From Nocardia yamanashiensis NBRC 100130 (GTDB lineage: Bacteria > Actinomycetota > Actinomycetes > Mycobacteriales > Mycobacteriaceae), in assembly GCF_001613325.1 (NCBI RefSeq), contig NZ_BDCD01000002.1:1-64000 (forward strand): 64,000 nucleotides of DNA, given 5' to 3'. The notes beneath the pieces are model-generated. The model searched no databases, was not told the origin of the DNA, and was given only the letters and a program-made list of their open reading frames with translations. The position numbers and the translations under genes were made by a program. Below are positions 26,172-36,158 of this stretch, piece by piece. Position 1 is the stretch's first letter. Each line of letters opens with the position of its first letter.

Positions 26172-26921
26172 GTGGGGTGGCAGTACGTGCACTGGGGCGT
26201 CGTCGGGGTGGCGATCGCACTGCTGATCTTGGCCGTGCTGGCGGCGGGCGGAGCCGTGCTGCGCAAGCAGCGCATCTGGACCGTGCTGGTCACCGTGCTG
26301 GCCGTGCCGGGCTGGCTCGGGCTGGCCGGGGGACTGCTGCCCGCCGTGGAAGGCATCGCGGGCGACACGATCGCCGGCACCGCCGTCGCGCCCCCTCCGG
26401 GTCTCGTCCAAGCGGGCCTGCCGCTTCCTTCCACCAGCGCCAAACCCGCGCCGCCGGACCCGTTGTCGCTGCTCAAACCCGGCGACTGTGTCTCGGTCCC
26501 GATGGAACGCACCACCGATGCCACCGGTGCGCCCACCTGGAAGGCCAGCACCCCCGAACCCGCCGATTGCACTGCGCTGGAAGCCAATTACCGCGTCGAG
26601 CAGACCGGCCCCGACGCCTGCACCGGCAATCTCTACAAACTGGAGTCGAGCCGCAAGGACCGCAGCGGCAAGCTGGTCTACCACTTGTGCATGGCCTTCG
26701 ACTGGCGCGTCGGCGTCTGCTACGACACCACGCACATGGACGAACCGTCCAAGGTCGACTGCAATACCTCCGGCCGGCACATCGTGCAGGCGACCGCCGT
26801 CCTGACCGACACCGTCGACGGCAGCCGCTGCCCGCGCGACGGCCGCGGCGCGGTCTGGGTGGTGTGGGACAAACGGCGCATGACCGTGTGTTTCCGCGGC
26901 GGCGACGATCCCGGGCGCTGA
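26172..26921 (+). CDS. Predicted membrane-anchored exported protein, unknown function
   Basis: Two N-terminal hydrophobic helices (~8-30 and ~36-58) anchor a ~170-residue Cys-containing outer domain (six cysteines: GDCVSV, ADCTAL, DACTGN, HLCMAF, VGVCYD, VDCNTS, plus SRCPRD and TVCFRG). The Cys spacing suggests several disulfides and extracytoplasmic location. It resembles the LppU/septum-formation-like Cys-rich domains of actinobacteria only in a general way. GTG 26172 start is uncertain; no strong ribosome site is visible. Confidence 0.65.
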   Translation: MGWQYVHWGVVGVAIALLILAVLAAGGAVLRKQRIWTVLVTVLAVPGWLGLAGGLLPAVEGIAGDTIAGTAVAPPPGLVQAGLPLPSTSAKPAPPDPLSLLKPGDCVSVPMERTTDATGAPTWKASTPEPADCTALEANYRVEQTGPDACTGNLYKLESSRKDRSGKLVYHLCMAFDWRVGVCYDTTHMDEPSKVDCNTSGRHIVQATAVLTDTVDGSRCPRDGRGAVWVVWDKRRMTVCFRGGDDPGR

Positions 26922-26966
26922 AAGACGCCGAGCCCGCCCCCGGGTCGATGGAGTAGCGTCGGGCGC

Positions 26967-28082
26967 ATGAGGATTCGTGGTGCTGTCCTGGAGCGAATCG
27001 GGGCCGAAACCCCCTTCGCCACGTCGAAGCCGATCACCGTCAGCGAACTGGACCTGGGCGAACCCGGTCCCGGCGAGCTGCTGGTGCGTATCGAAGCGGC
27101 CGGACTGTGCCATTCGGATCTGTCCGTGGTGGACGGCAATCGGGTGCGCCCCGTGCCCATGCTGCTCGGTCACGAGGCGGCCGGCATCGTCGAAGCGGTG
27201 GGGGAGGGCGACAACGATCTCGAGGTCGGCCAGCGCGTGGTGATGACGTTCCTGCCGCGCTGCGGTGAATGCGCGGGCTGTATGAGCGAAGGCCGCACCC
27301 CGTGCCTGCCGGGCAGCCTGGCCAACAATGCGGGCGAATTGCTCAGCGGCGGTAGGCGATTGCTGCGTGACGGTTCGGAGGTGCACCATCACCTGGGCGT
27401 CTCCGGGTTCGCCACGCACGCGGTGGTGGATCGCCGTTCGGTGGTCCCGGTCGATGCCGATGTCCCGCCGGACGTGGCGGCGGTGCTCGGCTGCGCGGTG
27501 CTGACCGGCGGTGGGGCGCTGCTGAACTCGGCGAAACCCGGTCCGGCCGATCGCATCATGGTGGTGGGTCTGGGCGGTGTCGGCATGGCCGCCGTGCTGG
27601 TCGCCGCTGCTCTCCGCGCGGGCACCGGTCGCGAGGTCATCGCCGTCGACACCGTGCCCGAGAAGATCAAAGCCGCTCTCGAATTGGGCGCGACCTCGGC
27701 CTACACGCCCGCCGAAGTGGCCGAGCAGGGCATCCTCGCCGAGGTCGTCATCGAAGCGGCGGGCAATGTGCGCGCCTTCGAAACCGCGGTGGCCGCCACC
27801 GCGCCCGGCGGCACCACCGTCACCGTCGGCCTGCCCGCCCCCGACGCCCGCGCGAGCATCTCACCGCTGGGCCTGGTCGCGCAGGGTCGGGCCATCATCG
27901 GCAGCTATCTGGGATCGGCGGTCCCGTCGCGCGATATCCCGCAGTACGTGGAGATGTGGCGCGAGGGCCGCCTGCCCGTGGAGCGGCTGGTGTCCTCGCG
28001 AATCCGCCTGGAGGACATCAATTCCGCCATGGACGAGCTGGCCGCAGGGCATGCCCTGCGGCAGGTCATCATGTTCGACTGA
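26967..28082 (+). CDS. Zinc-dependent alcohol dehydrogenase (MDR family)
   Basis: The 371-residue protein has the medium-chain dehydrogenase layout: catalytic zinc site GLCHSDLSVVDG and GHEAAGIVEAVG, structural zinc lobe CGECAGCMSEGRTPC (four Cys), and cofactor Rossmann motif GLGGVGMAAVL. It oxidises alcohols or reduces aldehydes with NAD(P) or mycothiol-linked substrates; which is not evident. TAGCGT at 26954-26959 is 7 nt before ATG 26967 (leaderless). The stop is back-to-back with that of the opposing gene. Confidence 0.9.
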   Translation: MRIRGAVLERIGAETPFATSKPITVSELDLGEPGPGELLVRIEAAGLCHSDLSVVDGNRVRPVPMLLGHEAAGIVEAVGEGDNDLEVGQRVVMTFLPRCGECAGCMSEGRTPCLPGSLANNAGELLSGGRRLLRDGSEVHHHLGVSGFATHAVVDRRSVVPVDADVPPDVAAVLGCAVLTGGGALLNSAKPGPADRIMVVGLGGVGMAAVLVAAALRAGTGREVIAVDTVPEKIKAALELGATSAYTPAEVAEQGILAEVVIEAAGNVRAFETAVAATAPGGTTVTVGLPAPDARASISPLGLVAQGRAIIGSYLGSAVPSRDIPQYVEMWREGRLPVERLVSSRIRLEDINSAMDELAAGHALRQVIMFD

Positions 28083-29645
28083 TCACTTCACCTGCAGCGT
28101 GACGGTCTTCGTGGCCGTCTGGGCGGGCAGCTTGGTGGTGTCGACCAGCAGGATCTCGCCGCTGTCCTGCACGCCGTTCGGCAGGGTCTTGGCCTTGAGG
28201 GTGAAGGGCGGCTGCTCGCCGTTCGCACCCTCGAGCCCGAAGTCGGAGTCGTTGGCGATGTACAGCGTCTTGCCGCCGTCCACCGTCGCGACGCCTTCGA
28301 CCTTGTCGTGGCCGAAGAACTTGCCGTCGGCGTTCAGCGTGGCCAGCAGCGCGCTCAGATCGAGATTGGACTTCTTGGTGACCGGGGTGATCCCGGCCTT
28401 CTTCAGCGCGGCCACGCCGTCGGCGGTCGGCACCGCGCCCACATACGCCTCGAGCGGCTTGCCGTCGACCAGCAGCCCCTTGTCGGCGTCGTAGGTCGCG
28501 CCCGGAACCTGCGCCTGCGGGCCGATATCGGTGGCCCCCGAGATATCGATGGTCCACAGCTTCTTGTTGGACTTCGGGGCCTTGTTGCCGTCGCGCTCGT
28601 CCACCACGAACGTGGTGTTGCTCAGCGCGGTGATCTCGGAGACGGCGAGCTTCTCCTTCGGATCCTCCAGCGGGTACGCGAATTCCTTCACCGCGCGGGT
28701 CTTCAGATCCACCGTCACGATGCGGGTCATCGGCACCTCACGCGCGGAGGCGACGCCCGGCAGGTTCAGCCCGCTCTGCACGATGCCGACCAGCGTGCTG
28801 CCGTCCGGCGTGACCGTCAGCCCTTCCATACCCTGATTGGGGGTGCGCGCCGAGATCTCCTTCGGCAGTCCGCGACCCGGCGCGAGCCGCTCCAGCTCGG
28901 TGCCCTTGGCATCGAAATGCACCAGGAACGGGCCGTATTCGTCGGACACCCAGAAGGTGCCGTCGGCCAGCGCGACCAGGCCCTCACTGTCGATGCCGTG
29001 GTCGGTCGGCGGCAGCACATTGCCGTTGAGATCCTTGATGGTCTCCCCGGTCGGCGCGGAGGAGTCGACCAGCCCGTTGAACGGCTGCCCCGCCGGATTC
29101 TTCAGCGTGATGGTCGATTCCAGCACCGCCTTGTTGCCCACCAGCTTGAACTTGGCGATGGCCGGGGTGAAATCCGGTATGACGGAAAGCTTCTCGTTCT
29201 TGCCCTTGCCGTCCACGTTCGGCCCGCGGTCGGTCATGCCGTAGAACTCGTCCTTGCTGCCGGGCACCGGGGTGAAGGCCGAGCCGAACGCGCTGCCCAG
29301 CACGGTGACTCCGCCGAAGTCGCCGAGCGGCTTGATATCGGTGGTGTACAGCCGTACCGCATCGGTGGTGGTGACCTTGATGGAATCCGCGCCGGTGTAC
29401 CCGGCGGCCGGGGTGTACACCACCGAGCCGTCGGTGCGCCGGGTGATCTTCCCGTGCTCGGGATCGGCGATGGCCACCGCCGCGCTGCCGCCCGTCTTGG
29501 CCAGCAGGTCGTCCAGCGAGATCACCAGCGGCTGGTCCTTGGTCGCGGTGAAATCGGCGGAGGAATCGGAAGAGCAGGCGGACAGCACGGACGCGCACGC
29601 GGCGGCGACGGCGAGTGCGCAGGTGGTGGTACGACGAATTCTCAC
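28083..29645 (-). CDS. Secreted lipoprotein with esterase-like/phytase-like domain
   Basis: The 520-residue protein has a lipoprotein signal (lipobox VLSACSS) and an N-terminal Ig-like cadherin-type segment (TRRTDGSVVYTPAAGYTGADS). The C-terminal ~380 residues match the 'esterase-like activity of phytase' family: FYGMTDRGPNVDG, DSEGLVALADGTFWVSDEYGPFLV, NQGMEGLTVTPDG and VSEITALSNTTFVVDERDG. It probably acts on phosphorylated or esterified substrates outside the cell. GTG start. It converges on the alcohol dehydrogenase with no gap. Confidence 0.85.
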   Translation of the reverse strand: MRIRRTTTCALAVAAACASVLSACSSDSSADFTATKDQPLVISLDDLLAKTGGSAAVAIADPEHGKITRRTDGSVVYTPAAGYTGADSIKVTTTDAVRLYTTDIKPLGDFGGVTVLGSAFGSAFTPVPGSKDEFYGMTDRGPNVDGKGKNEKLSVIPDFTPAIAKFKLVGNKAVLESTITLKNPAGQPFNGLVDSSAPTGETIKDLNGNVLPPTDHGIDSEGLVALADGTFWVSDEYGPFLVHFDAKGTELERLAPGRGLPKEISARTPNQGMEGLTVTPDGSTLVGIVQSGLNLPGVASAREVPMTRIVTVDLKTRAVKEFAYPLEDPKEKLAVSEITALSNTTFVVDERDGNKAPKSNKKLWTIDISGATDIGPQAQVPGATYDADKGLLVDGKPLEAYVGAVPTADGVAALKKAGITPVTKKSNLDLSALLATLNADGKFFGHDKVEGVATVDGGKTLYIANDSDFGLEGANGEQPPFTLKAKTLPNGVQDSGEILLVDTTKLPAQTATKTVTLQVK

Positions 29646-29814
29646 CAGCGATGCCTACCGCCCGGATCCGACGCTCAGTTGTCCGGCAGCTGAACAATCG
29701 CTCGCCGCACTATGAACCAGCTCACCGCGTTTGCTCGACGCCAGGTCAACGGGCTCGGACAGGGTGGCGGGGCGACCCGATAGGCTCTCGGGGTATCCGT
29801 GACGAAGTAGGTGA

Positions 29815-31061
<1,247 letters not shown>

Positions 31062-31108
31062 CGGTTCGTGGGTGGGTGCGGAGAGCAAAAGATCAAAAGA
31101 TTAAAAGC

Positions 31109-31211
31109 CGGAAGTGTGGTTGCGTCGTGTGCCCTGCCGGGCTTTAGCTCACGCGACTTGGGAGCCTCTACCTGCGGTTTTCGACGGTAGTGGCTGCACG
31201 CATCACCTTTT
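31109..31211 (-). repeat. Left inverted repeat of the HNH unit
   Basis: Reverse complement of the right repeat at 32820-32922 with about six mismatches. Read outward (- strand), it contains two potential hairpins: AGCC-CTACC paired with GGTAG-GGCT, and GTCGCGTG with CACACGAC enclosing CCCG/GGG. It ends in a T-rich tail (31083-31108, outside). In this orientation it forms the 3' untranslated region of the HNH transcript and could act as a terminator or structured RNA. Confidence 0.85.
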
Positions 31212-31217
31212 AGAGAT

Positions 31218-31283
31218 TTTCCCGGTTCCGGGATTTCCGGGTTCCGGGATTTTCCCGATTCCGGGAATTTCAGGATCTCGGGA
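31218..31283. repeat. 16-17 bp degenerate tandem repeats at the HNH gene's 3' end
   Basis: TTCCGGGA occurs at 31226-31233, 31242-31249 and 31259-31266, with a diverged copy TCTCGGGA at 31276-31283. The steps are 16, 17 and 17 bp. The array bridges the last codons of the HNH gene and the left inverted repeat. Confidence 0.7.
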
Positions 31284-32715
31284 TGAAGGGGCGGGGGTGG
31301 GAGCGCGCCAAGGCGCGTTCCATCATTTCTCCGGCGTGGTGTCGGTGATTGACCTTCGGTGTCCCGGTGGGGTCGATGTGGGCAGGGGCTATCCAACCTG
31401 TTCGTCCGGGGTAGCGTGAATCTTTCGGCATCACAACGGTTTTCCAGCCGCCGGGTCCGTCATGGATCAGGGCGTGACAACGATCGCAAGCCAATGTCAG
31501 GTTGTCCAGGTCGGTCTTGCCGCCTTTGGACCATTCGGTGACGTGGTGGACAGCGGTCATCGAAGCGGGAGCATCGCACCCGGGGCGGGTGCAGCCCTTC
31601 TCGGCGGCGATGAGCGCCATCCGCTGCGCGGAGCTGGCCAGGCGGCGAGAACGCCCGAGGTACAACGGCATTCCCGCCTGATCCATCACGGCCAGGAATT
31701 GCGGCCCCTTCACGGCCGCAAGCTTGACCGCCTGCGCGACCGGAACGGTACCTCCGGTGGCAGTGGTCGCCACACCGGCGACGGCTTCGAGCTGCTCCAC
31801 ACTCATCGTGATCACGGTGGCTACAGGCAATCCGCGGTGACTACCGAGCCCGTCCAGCGACACGCTCGAACCCAAAAGCGCCAGCAGCGCATCATGATTG
31901 CGCTGTCCGCTGGTGCGAGTGTCTCGCGCCGCAGCAGCATCCAGCACCGCCCGATCCACAGTCCCGTCGGCATCCGCGGCAGTCGGGCTTTCCGGATCGG
32001 CAGGATTGCACATACCCGGCCGCGCGTACTTCGCCAGCACAGGTTCGAGCAGAGCCCGGAGCTCGGGAACGATTTCCCCTTTGAGCGTGGACATCCCGTC
32101 GACGCGCTGCTTGCCCAGCGTCAGATCCCGCACCCGCGCGCGATCACGCTCGTCGCTCAGCGTGCCGTCGGGATCAAGCCGCGCCAGAATGGCCTCGCCG
32201 ATCTTCGGCAGATCATCAGGCGACCCGCCGGACCGAGCATGCGCGACCAGAATCCCTTCGGCCTCACCCCTGGCCCCCACGGGCGCGGCGGCCGGAATCC
32301 GGTTGAGCACCTTAACGATTCCCCGCACCTGATCCCCCGAGATGTCTCCCTCAGCCTGCGCAGCAGCAGCAACGGGCAACAACGGCTCCCGCTCGACCCC
32401 ATGCATATCCCGAAACACCCCGACATGCGTGGCCGCATTGACCCGCGCTTTCGCCTCCGCACGCGACAGCGTCAGCGTCTCAGCAAGAAACCCCGCAGTA
32501 TTGGCACATCCAGCCCGCGCAGGCATAGACCGATCCGAAACCTCGATAGTCAACCGATGCCCCACAGCTTCGAGCCGCCGCTTGGAAGCCTCGATACTCT
32601 TCAACACCGCGGTGATTTCACCGTCAGTGAGCGTATTCAACGATGCGGTCAACAGGGAAGCCGCCGCGTCGGCGAAGTCCGCCACCGCGTCGATGAATTC
32701 CCCCTGCGTCCCCAT
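31270..32715 (-). CDS. DUF222 / HNH endonuclease-domain protein (13E12 family)
   Basis: The 481-residue protein has a helical DUF222 domain (~1-330, with AGCANTAGFLAETLTLSRAEAKARV) and a C-terminal HNH nuclease domain: CTRPGCDAP, AVHHVTEW (His390-391), DLDNLTLACDRCHALIH. This is the '13E12 repeat' family, multicopy in mycobacteria and relatives and associated with mobile repeats. It should nick or cut DNA; target unknown. TAAAAT (32727-32722) lies 6 nt before ATG 32715, a leaderless start. The gene is intact with no frameshift. See the flanking inverted repeats. Confidence 0.88.
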   Translation of the reverse strand: MGTQGEFIDAVADFADAAASLLTASLNTLTDGEITAVLKSIEASKRRLEAVGHRLTIEVSDRSMPARAGCANTAGFLAETLTLSRAEAKARVNAATHVGVFRDMHGVEREPLLPVAAAAQAEGDISGDQVRGIVKVLNRIPAAAPVGARGEAEGILVAHARSGGSPDDLPKIGEAILARLDPDGTLSDERDRARVRDLTLGKQRVDGMSTLKGEIVPELRALLEPVLAKYARPGMCNPADPESPTAADADGTVDRAVLDAAAARDTRTSGQRNHDALLALLGSSVSLDGLGSHRGLPVATVITMSVEQLEAVAGVATTATGGTVPVAQAVKLAAVKGPQFLAVMDQAGMPLYLGRSRRLASSAQRMALIAAEKGCTRPGCDAPASMTAVHHVTEWSKGGKTDLDNLTLACDRCHALIHDGPGGWKTVVMPKDSRYPGRTGWIAPAHIDPTGTPKVNHRHHAGEMMERALARSHPRPFIPRS

Positions 32716-32819
32716 GCCTCTATTTTACGTACGAGCTCCACAGAGGTATATGTGAATCACAAAGTGATACAACCCTTTTCAACCACAACCGATCTTGAAA
32801 TCTTTGAATCTCTTATTTC
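32716..32819 (-). promoter_or_regulatory. AT-rich promoter region of the HNH gene
   Basis: It contains the -10 TAAAAT (32727-32722), a CCTCT/AGAGG inverted repeat (32717-32721 with 32742-32746) around it and GTGAATCAC (32752-32760). A/T content is much higher than in neighbouring DNA, suggesting a foreign origin. Confidence 0.5.
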
Positions 32820-32922
32820 GAAAAGGTGATGCGTGCAGCCACCACCGTCGAAGACCGCAGGTCGAGGCTCCCAAGTCGCGTGAGCTAAGGCCCGGCAGGG
32901 CAGGCGACGCAACCACACTTCC
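32820..32922 (+). repeat. Right inverted repeat of the HNH unit
   Basis: It matches the reverse complement of 31109-31211 over its full length, with long identical blocks such as CTCCCAAGTCGCGTGAGCTA and GACGCAACCACACTTCC. It is followed outward by the T-rich stretch TCTTTTTTCTTTTGTCTT (32924-32941), like the tail outside the left copy. Confidence 0.85.
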
Positions 32923-32946
32923 ATCTTTTTTCTTTTGTCTTCGACC

Positions 32947-32978
32947 GCGGCCCGAAACCAGTCAAGGTTCCGGGCCGC
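32947..32978 (-). terminator. Strong hairpin after the allantoin operon
   Basis: GCGGCCCGAAACC (32947-32959) pairs with GGTTCCGGGCCGC (32966-32978), 12 of 13 pairs, with a 6-nt loop. It lies 22 bp beyond the allantoinase stop codon and just outside the right inverted repeat. No long T-run follows on the - strand. Confidence 0.65.
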
Positions 32979-33000
32979 AAATCCTGCACCACAAGCTGTT

Positions 33001-33918
33001 TCAGCCAGCCGGATGCACCTTCCGCCAATGCTCGGCGATATCGACGCGGCGGGTCAACCACACCTTTTCATGAGATTGAACGTAGTCGAGGAAACGCTCG
33101 AGAGACTTGGCGCGGGCAGGCTTCCCGACGATTCGGCAGTGGAGGCCGACCGAAAGCATTTTGGGAGAGCCGGATTCGCCTTCGGCGTAGAGGACGTCGA
33201 ACGCGTCCTTCAGGTAGGTGAAGAACTCCTCGCCGTTGGCGAAGCCGGCGGGGGAGGAGAAGCGCATGTCGTTGGTTTCGAGGGTGTAGGGAAGGACCAG
33301 ATGGTCCCTGTCGCCTACCTTGACCCAATACGGAAGGTCGTCGGCGTAAGAGTCGGAGTCGTAGGTGAAGCCGCCGTGCTCTACAACCAATTCTCGGGTT
33401 TGCGGCGAGTCACGACCCGTGTACCAGCCTTTCGGGGCCTCACCGAAGAGCCGGGTGATGATGCCCACCGCCTCTTCCATGTGCTTGCGCTCGGTGGCGG
33501 CGTCCACCGACTGGTAGGAGATCCAGCGGAGGCCGTGGCAGGCGATTTCATGGCCCAGACGCTTGAAGGCGGCTACGGCTTCGGGGTTTCGCTCCAAGGC
33601 GCGGGCTACGCCGAAGATGGTGAGGGGGATGTCGCGCTCTTCGAAGAGGCGCAGGACTCGCCACAGGCCGGCGCGGGAGCCGTATTCGTAGATGGATTCC
33701 ATCGACATGTGGCGGTCGGGGAAAGCCGCCGCGGGGACGATGTCGGAGAGGAAGGTTTCCGAGGCCGGGTCGCCGTCGAGGACGTTGTTCTCGCCGCCTT
33801 CTTCGTAGTTGAGGACGAAGTTGACGGCGATATTGGCGTCACCGGGCCAGTGCGGGTGCGGCGGGTTGGGGCCGTAGCCCACCATGTCCCGGGGGTAGGT
33901 GAGGTCGAAGTCGCTCAT
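33001..33918 (-). CDS. puuE: Cofactor-independent allantoinase (PuuE, polysaccharide-deacetylase family)
   Basis: The 305-residue protein begins FDLTYPRDMVGYGPNPPHPHWPG, typical of PuuE. It keeps the NodB-like fold with ALNYEEGGE-like NFVLNYEEGGE, HEIACHGLRWI, GWYTGRDSPQTRELV and YDSDSYADDLPYW. PuuE opens the hydantoin ring of allantoin to allantoate without a metal, unlike AllB. Last gene of the operon, 6 bp after allantoicase, which uses its product. Confidence 0.92.
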   Translation of the reverse strand: MSDFDLTYPRDMVGYGPNPPHPHWPGDANIAVNFVLNYEEGGENNVLDGDPASETFLSDIVPAAAFPDRHMSMESIYEYGSRAGLWRVLRLFEERDIPLTIFGVARALERNPEAVAAFKRLGHEIACHGLRWISYQSVDAATERKHMEEAVGIITRLFGEAPKGWYTGRDSPQTRELVVEHGGFTYDSDSYADDLPYWVKVGDRDHLVLPYTLETNDMRFSSPAGFANGEEFFTYLKDAFDVLYAEGESGSPKMLSVGLHCRIVGKPARAKSLERFLDYVQSHEKVWLTRRVDIAEHWRKVHPAG

Positions 33919-33924
33919 GGGAGA

Positions 33925-34947
33925 TCACGCTTCCTGGGCTGCGCGCAGGCGGTCGCGGGCCGCGTCGGTGAGGGTGCCGATGACGCGCAGGCGGGCCAAG
34001 CCGCCGTCGGGGTAGGCGTCGAGGCGGACCTGGACGACGGGGGAGTCGACGGAGATGCCGAAGCGATGGCGGGTGTCCGGTTGCAGGACGGTGCGGGGGA
34101 GTAGCTCGACCTCGGTGCCGTCGGCGCGAATTCCGGTGAGGGAGGCGGCGCCCGGGCTGTTGAACAGGAAGTAGGAGGTGTCGATCTCGACCATGTTCAG
34201 GACACCCTCTTCGACGAGCTGGACCAGCACCCAGTCGTTGGTGTTCTTGTCGCGGCCGCGAGCGGTTTCCCAGCCGTCGCCCATGACGCGGGCGCGGCCG
34301 GGCATGAGGACGTTCTGCGGATGCGAGTAGAAGCGGTTCGAGCAGTCGGCGACCAGGCCGCCGTTCTCCAGCGCCGCCAGATCGAACGGGCCCGAATCGA
34401 GCAGGCGCAGATCGGGTTTCGCCACCCCGTGCACGCGCAGCCGAGCCACGCCGCCGTCGGGGAACATGCGCAGGCGGACGTGGGTCCAGCGCTTGCCGGA
34501 ATCGACACCGAAGGGGTTCTTGGAATCGCCCTCGACCTTGGCCCGATCGACGATGGTGGTCCAGCCATCGAGGGCGACCAGCTCCTCGACCGACGGATAC
34601 CCTTCCACCGCAATGGCTTCCACCGACACCTCGGGCGGGTAATTGCCCTTGAACCACGCGGTGTCCACCACCACGCCCTTGATCACACCGGGCACGCCCA
34701 GCCGCACGATGGCGGTGTCGCAGTCGTCGTCGGCGGGAAACGCGCCAACCTCCCCACGGCGGCGGCGGGTCTCCCACCCGTCGTACACCTGGCCCTTGTG
34801 CCCGAAGGTGGCGGGCGAGTACTCCGATTCCTCGGGGCGGATCAGGTTCTCCTTCTCGGCGAAGGATTCGTCATTGGCCCACACCACCGCGCCCCCGAGG
34901 GTGCGGACGGCCAGGTCGGGAAGCAGCGTGAAATCGACGTCGCTCAT
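33925..34947 (-). CDS. alc: Allantoicase
   Basis: The 340-residue protein is built from two jelly-roll repeats typical of allantoicase: GGAVVWANDESFAEKENL, YDGWETRRRR, RLGVPGVIKGVVVDTAWFKGN in the first, and SNRFYSHPQNVLMPGRA, GDGWETARGRDKNTNDWV in the second. It hydrolyses allantoate to ureidoglycolate and urea. ATG 34947 overlaps the stop of the upstream aldolase-like gene (ATGA). Confidence 0.94.
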   Translation of the reverse strand: MSDVDFTLLPDLAVRTLGGAVVWANDESFAEKENLIRPEESEYSPATFGHKGQVYDGWETRRRRGEVGAFPADDDCDTAIVRLGVPGVIKGVVVDTAWFKGNYPPEVSVEAIAVEGYPSVEELVALDGWTTIVDRAKVEGDSKNPFGVDSGKRWTHVRLRMFPDGGVARLRVHGVAKPDLRLLDSGPFDLAALENGGLVADCSNRFYSHPQNVLMPGRARVMGDGWETARGRDKNTNDWVLVQLVEEGVLNMVEIDTSYFLFNSPGAASLTGIRADGTEVELLPRTVLQPDTRHRFGISVDSPVVQVRLDAYPDGGLARLRVIGTLTDAARDRLRAAQEA

Positions 34948-36158
34948 AGCGCCGGAATCTTCCTTTCTCGCAATTGATGCAATACCTCGACGGTGGCTTT
35001 GGGGGCGAGGGCGGTGACCTCGTCGGATCCGAACGCACCGCAATCCAATCCGCGCAGCACCACGGTGGCGAGGGCTTGCGCGGTGGCGGGTTCGTCCATG
35101 ACCGCGCCGCCCTGGCGATCCAGGTAGCGGCTGATGCGCGGCGCGGCGACGCCCAGCGCGTTGCGGAAGAAGTTGAAGGTGGCCAGCCAGCGGGTGACCA
35201 GATGCCCGGCGCCCATATCCCAGCCCTGGTAGTAGCCGCGTTCCAGGGAGCGGGTGACGAGGTGGAAGTGCCGCGAGATCGCCGCCCGCACTTCGGTTTC
35301 GGTGCCGATGGGCAGTACCTGGGTGGACCCGTCGCACACCCACACCCCGGTCTGCGCGGCGGCGGCCTGCATGACGGCCTTGGCGTGATCGGCCACCGGA
35401 TGCTCCAGCGACTGGAACTGCGGCGAGATCCCGCACGCGGCGCTGTAATCGTAAGTCCCGTAATGCAATCCGGTGCAGCGTCCGGCTGACCGGTGAATCG
35501 CCTGGGCGACCGGCGCGCTTCCGTCGGCGGCGATGACGGCCTGCGGGCTCTCGATCTGCAGCTCGAACTTCAGCGAACCGGCGGCGAGCCCGTGCGCGGA
35601 TTCCATTGCGTCACACAGCTCGACCGCGATATCCACCTGCGAGATATGCCGGATCTTCGGCACCGTGAACACGAACCCGTCCGGGACCCCGCCCGCGCCT
35701 TCGAGGACCTTCTCCAGCGTCCGCACGGCCCGCGCCCATTCGAGCGTGGTGAGCCCCTTCATCCGGATGCCGCGCGAGATCACCTCGGCCGGCAGCGCTT
35801 TCAACGCCGCCCCGGCCCGCAAAGCATCGGCGTCCTCGACCTCGTCCCCGCGCGTCCCGTACCCGTCCTCGAAGTCGAAGCGCAGATCCTGAATCGGCCG
35901 CTCCCGCAGCACATGCAGCACCCGCCACACCACTTCGGTCCCGGCCAGCTCGCCCAGCAGCTCCCGATGCGTCTCGGCGAGCTCCACCGCCGCCGCACCC
36001 CACACCGCGGGCATGTCCGGCGCGGCATCGGCACCGCTGATGTACGCGGTGTGGATCGGCTGCCCGGGCCGGTCACCCGGATAGTCCCGCGCCAGTTCCG
36101 CGTCCACGCCGGTCAGCCGAGTTCCCAACCCGGCCAGCACATCCGGTGACAATGTCAC
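34944..36158 (-). CDS. DUF6986-type aldolase/malate-synthase-like protein in the allantoin operon
   Basis: The 404-residue protein resembles the HpcH/HpaI aldolase-citrate lyase superfamily: DLRFDFEDGYG (acidic metal-binding pattern), RIRMKGL-like RGIRMKGL, VFTVPKIRHISQV, LQIESPQAV (Glu ligand) and HYGTYDYSAACGI. It corresponds to actinobacterial DUF6986 proteins. Position between racemase and allantoicase suggests it handles a downstream C2 product, such as ureidoglycolate cleavage or glyoxylate condensation, but this is inference. GTG 36158 overlaps the racemase stop (GTGA). Confidence 0.75.
   Translation of the reverse strand: MTLSPDVLAGLGTRLTGVDAELARDYPGDRPGQPIHTAYISGADAAPDMPAVWGAAAVELAETHRELLGELAGTEVVWRVLHVLRERPIQDLRFDFEDGYGTRGDEVEDADALRAGAALKALPAEVISRGIRMKGLTTLEWARAVRTLEKVLEGAGGVPDGFVFTVPKIRHISQVDIAVELCDAMESAHGLAAGSLKFELQIESPQAVIAADGSAPVAQAIHRSAGRCTGLHYGTYDYSAACGISPQFQSLEHPVADHAKAVMQAAAAQTGVWVCDGSTQVLPIGTETEVRAAISRHFHLVTRSLERGYYQGWDMGAGHLVTRWLATFNFFRNALGVAAPRISRYLDRQGGAVMDEPATAQALATVVLRGLDCGAFGSDEVTALAPKATVEVLHQLRERKIPAL

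Larger units (their letters stand above)
31109..32922. mobile_element. Candidate HNH (DUF222) mobile unit bounded by inverted repeats
   Basis: One DUF222/HNH gene is enclosed by two ~103-bp inverted repeats about 94% identical. The non-coding parts (31212-31269 and 32716-32819) are AT-rich against the surrounding GC-rich DNA. The unit sits between the dapB pair and the allantoin operon, a likely insertion point. No target-site duplication was identified, so its exact ends are uncertain. No transposase or recombinase is present. Confidence 0.6.

Noticed and set aside
31109..31211. CRISPR-like or tRNA-like element in the inverted repeat
   Set aside because: There are only two copies in opposite orientation, with no spacers, no T-loop sequence and no cloverleaf.
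31109..32922. Canonical insertion sequence
   Set aside because: No DDE, HUH or serine-recombinase gene is present and no target-site duplication was seen. Only an HNH nuclease gene lies between the repeats, so it is listed as a candidate unit instead.
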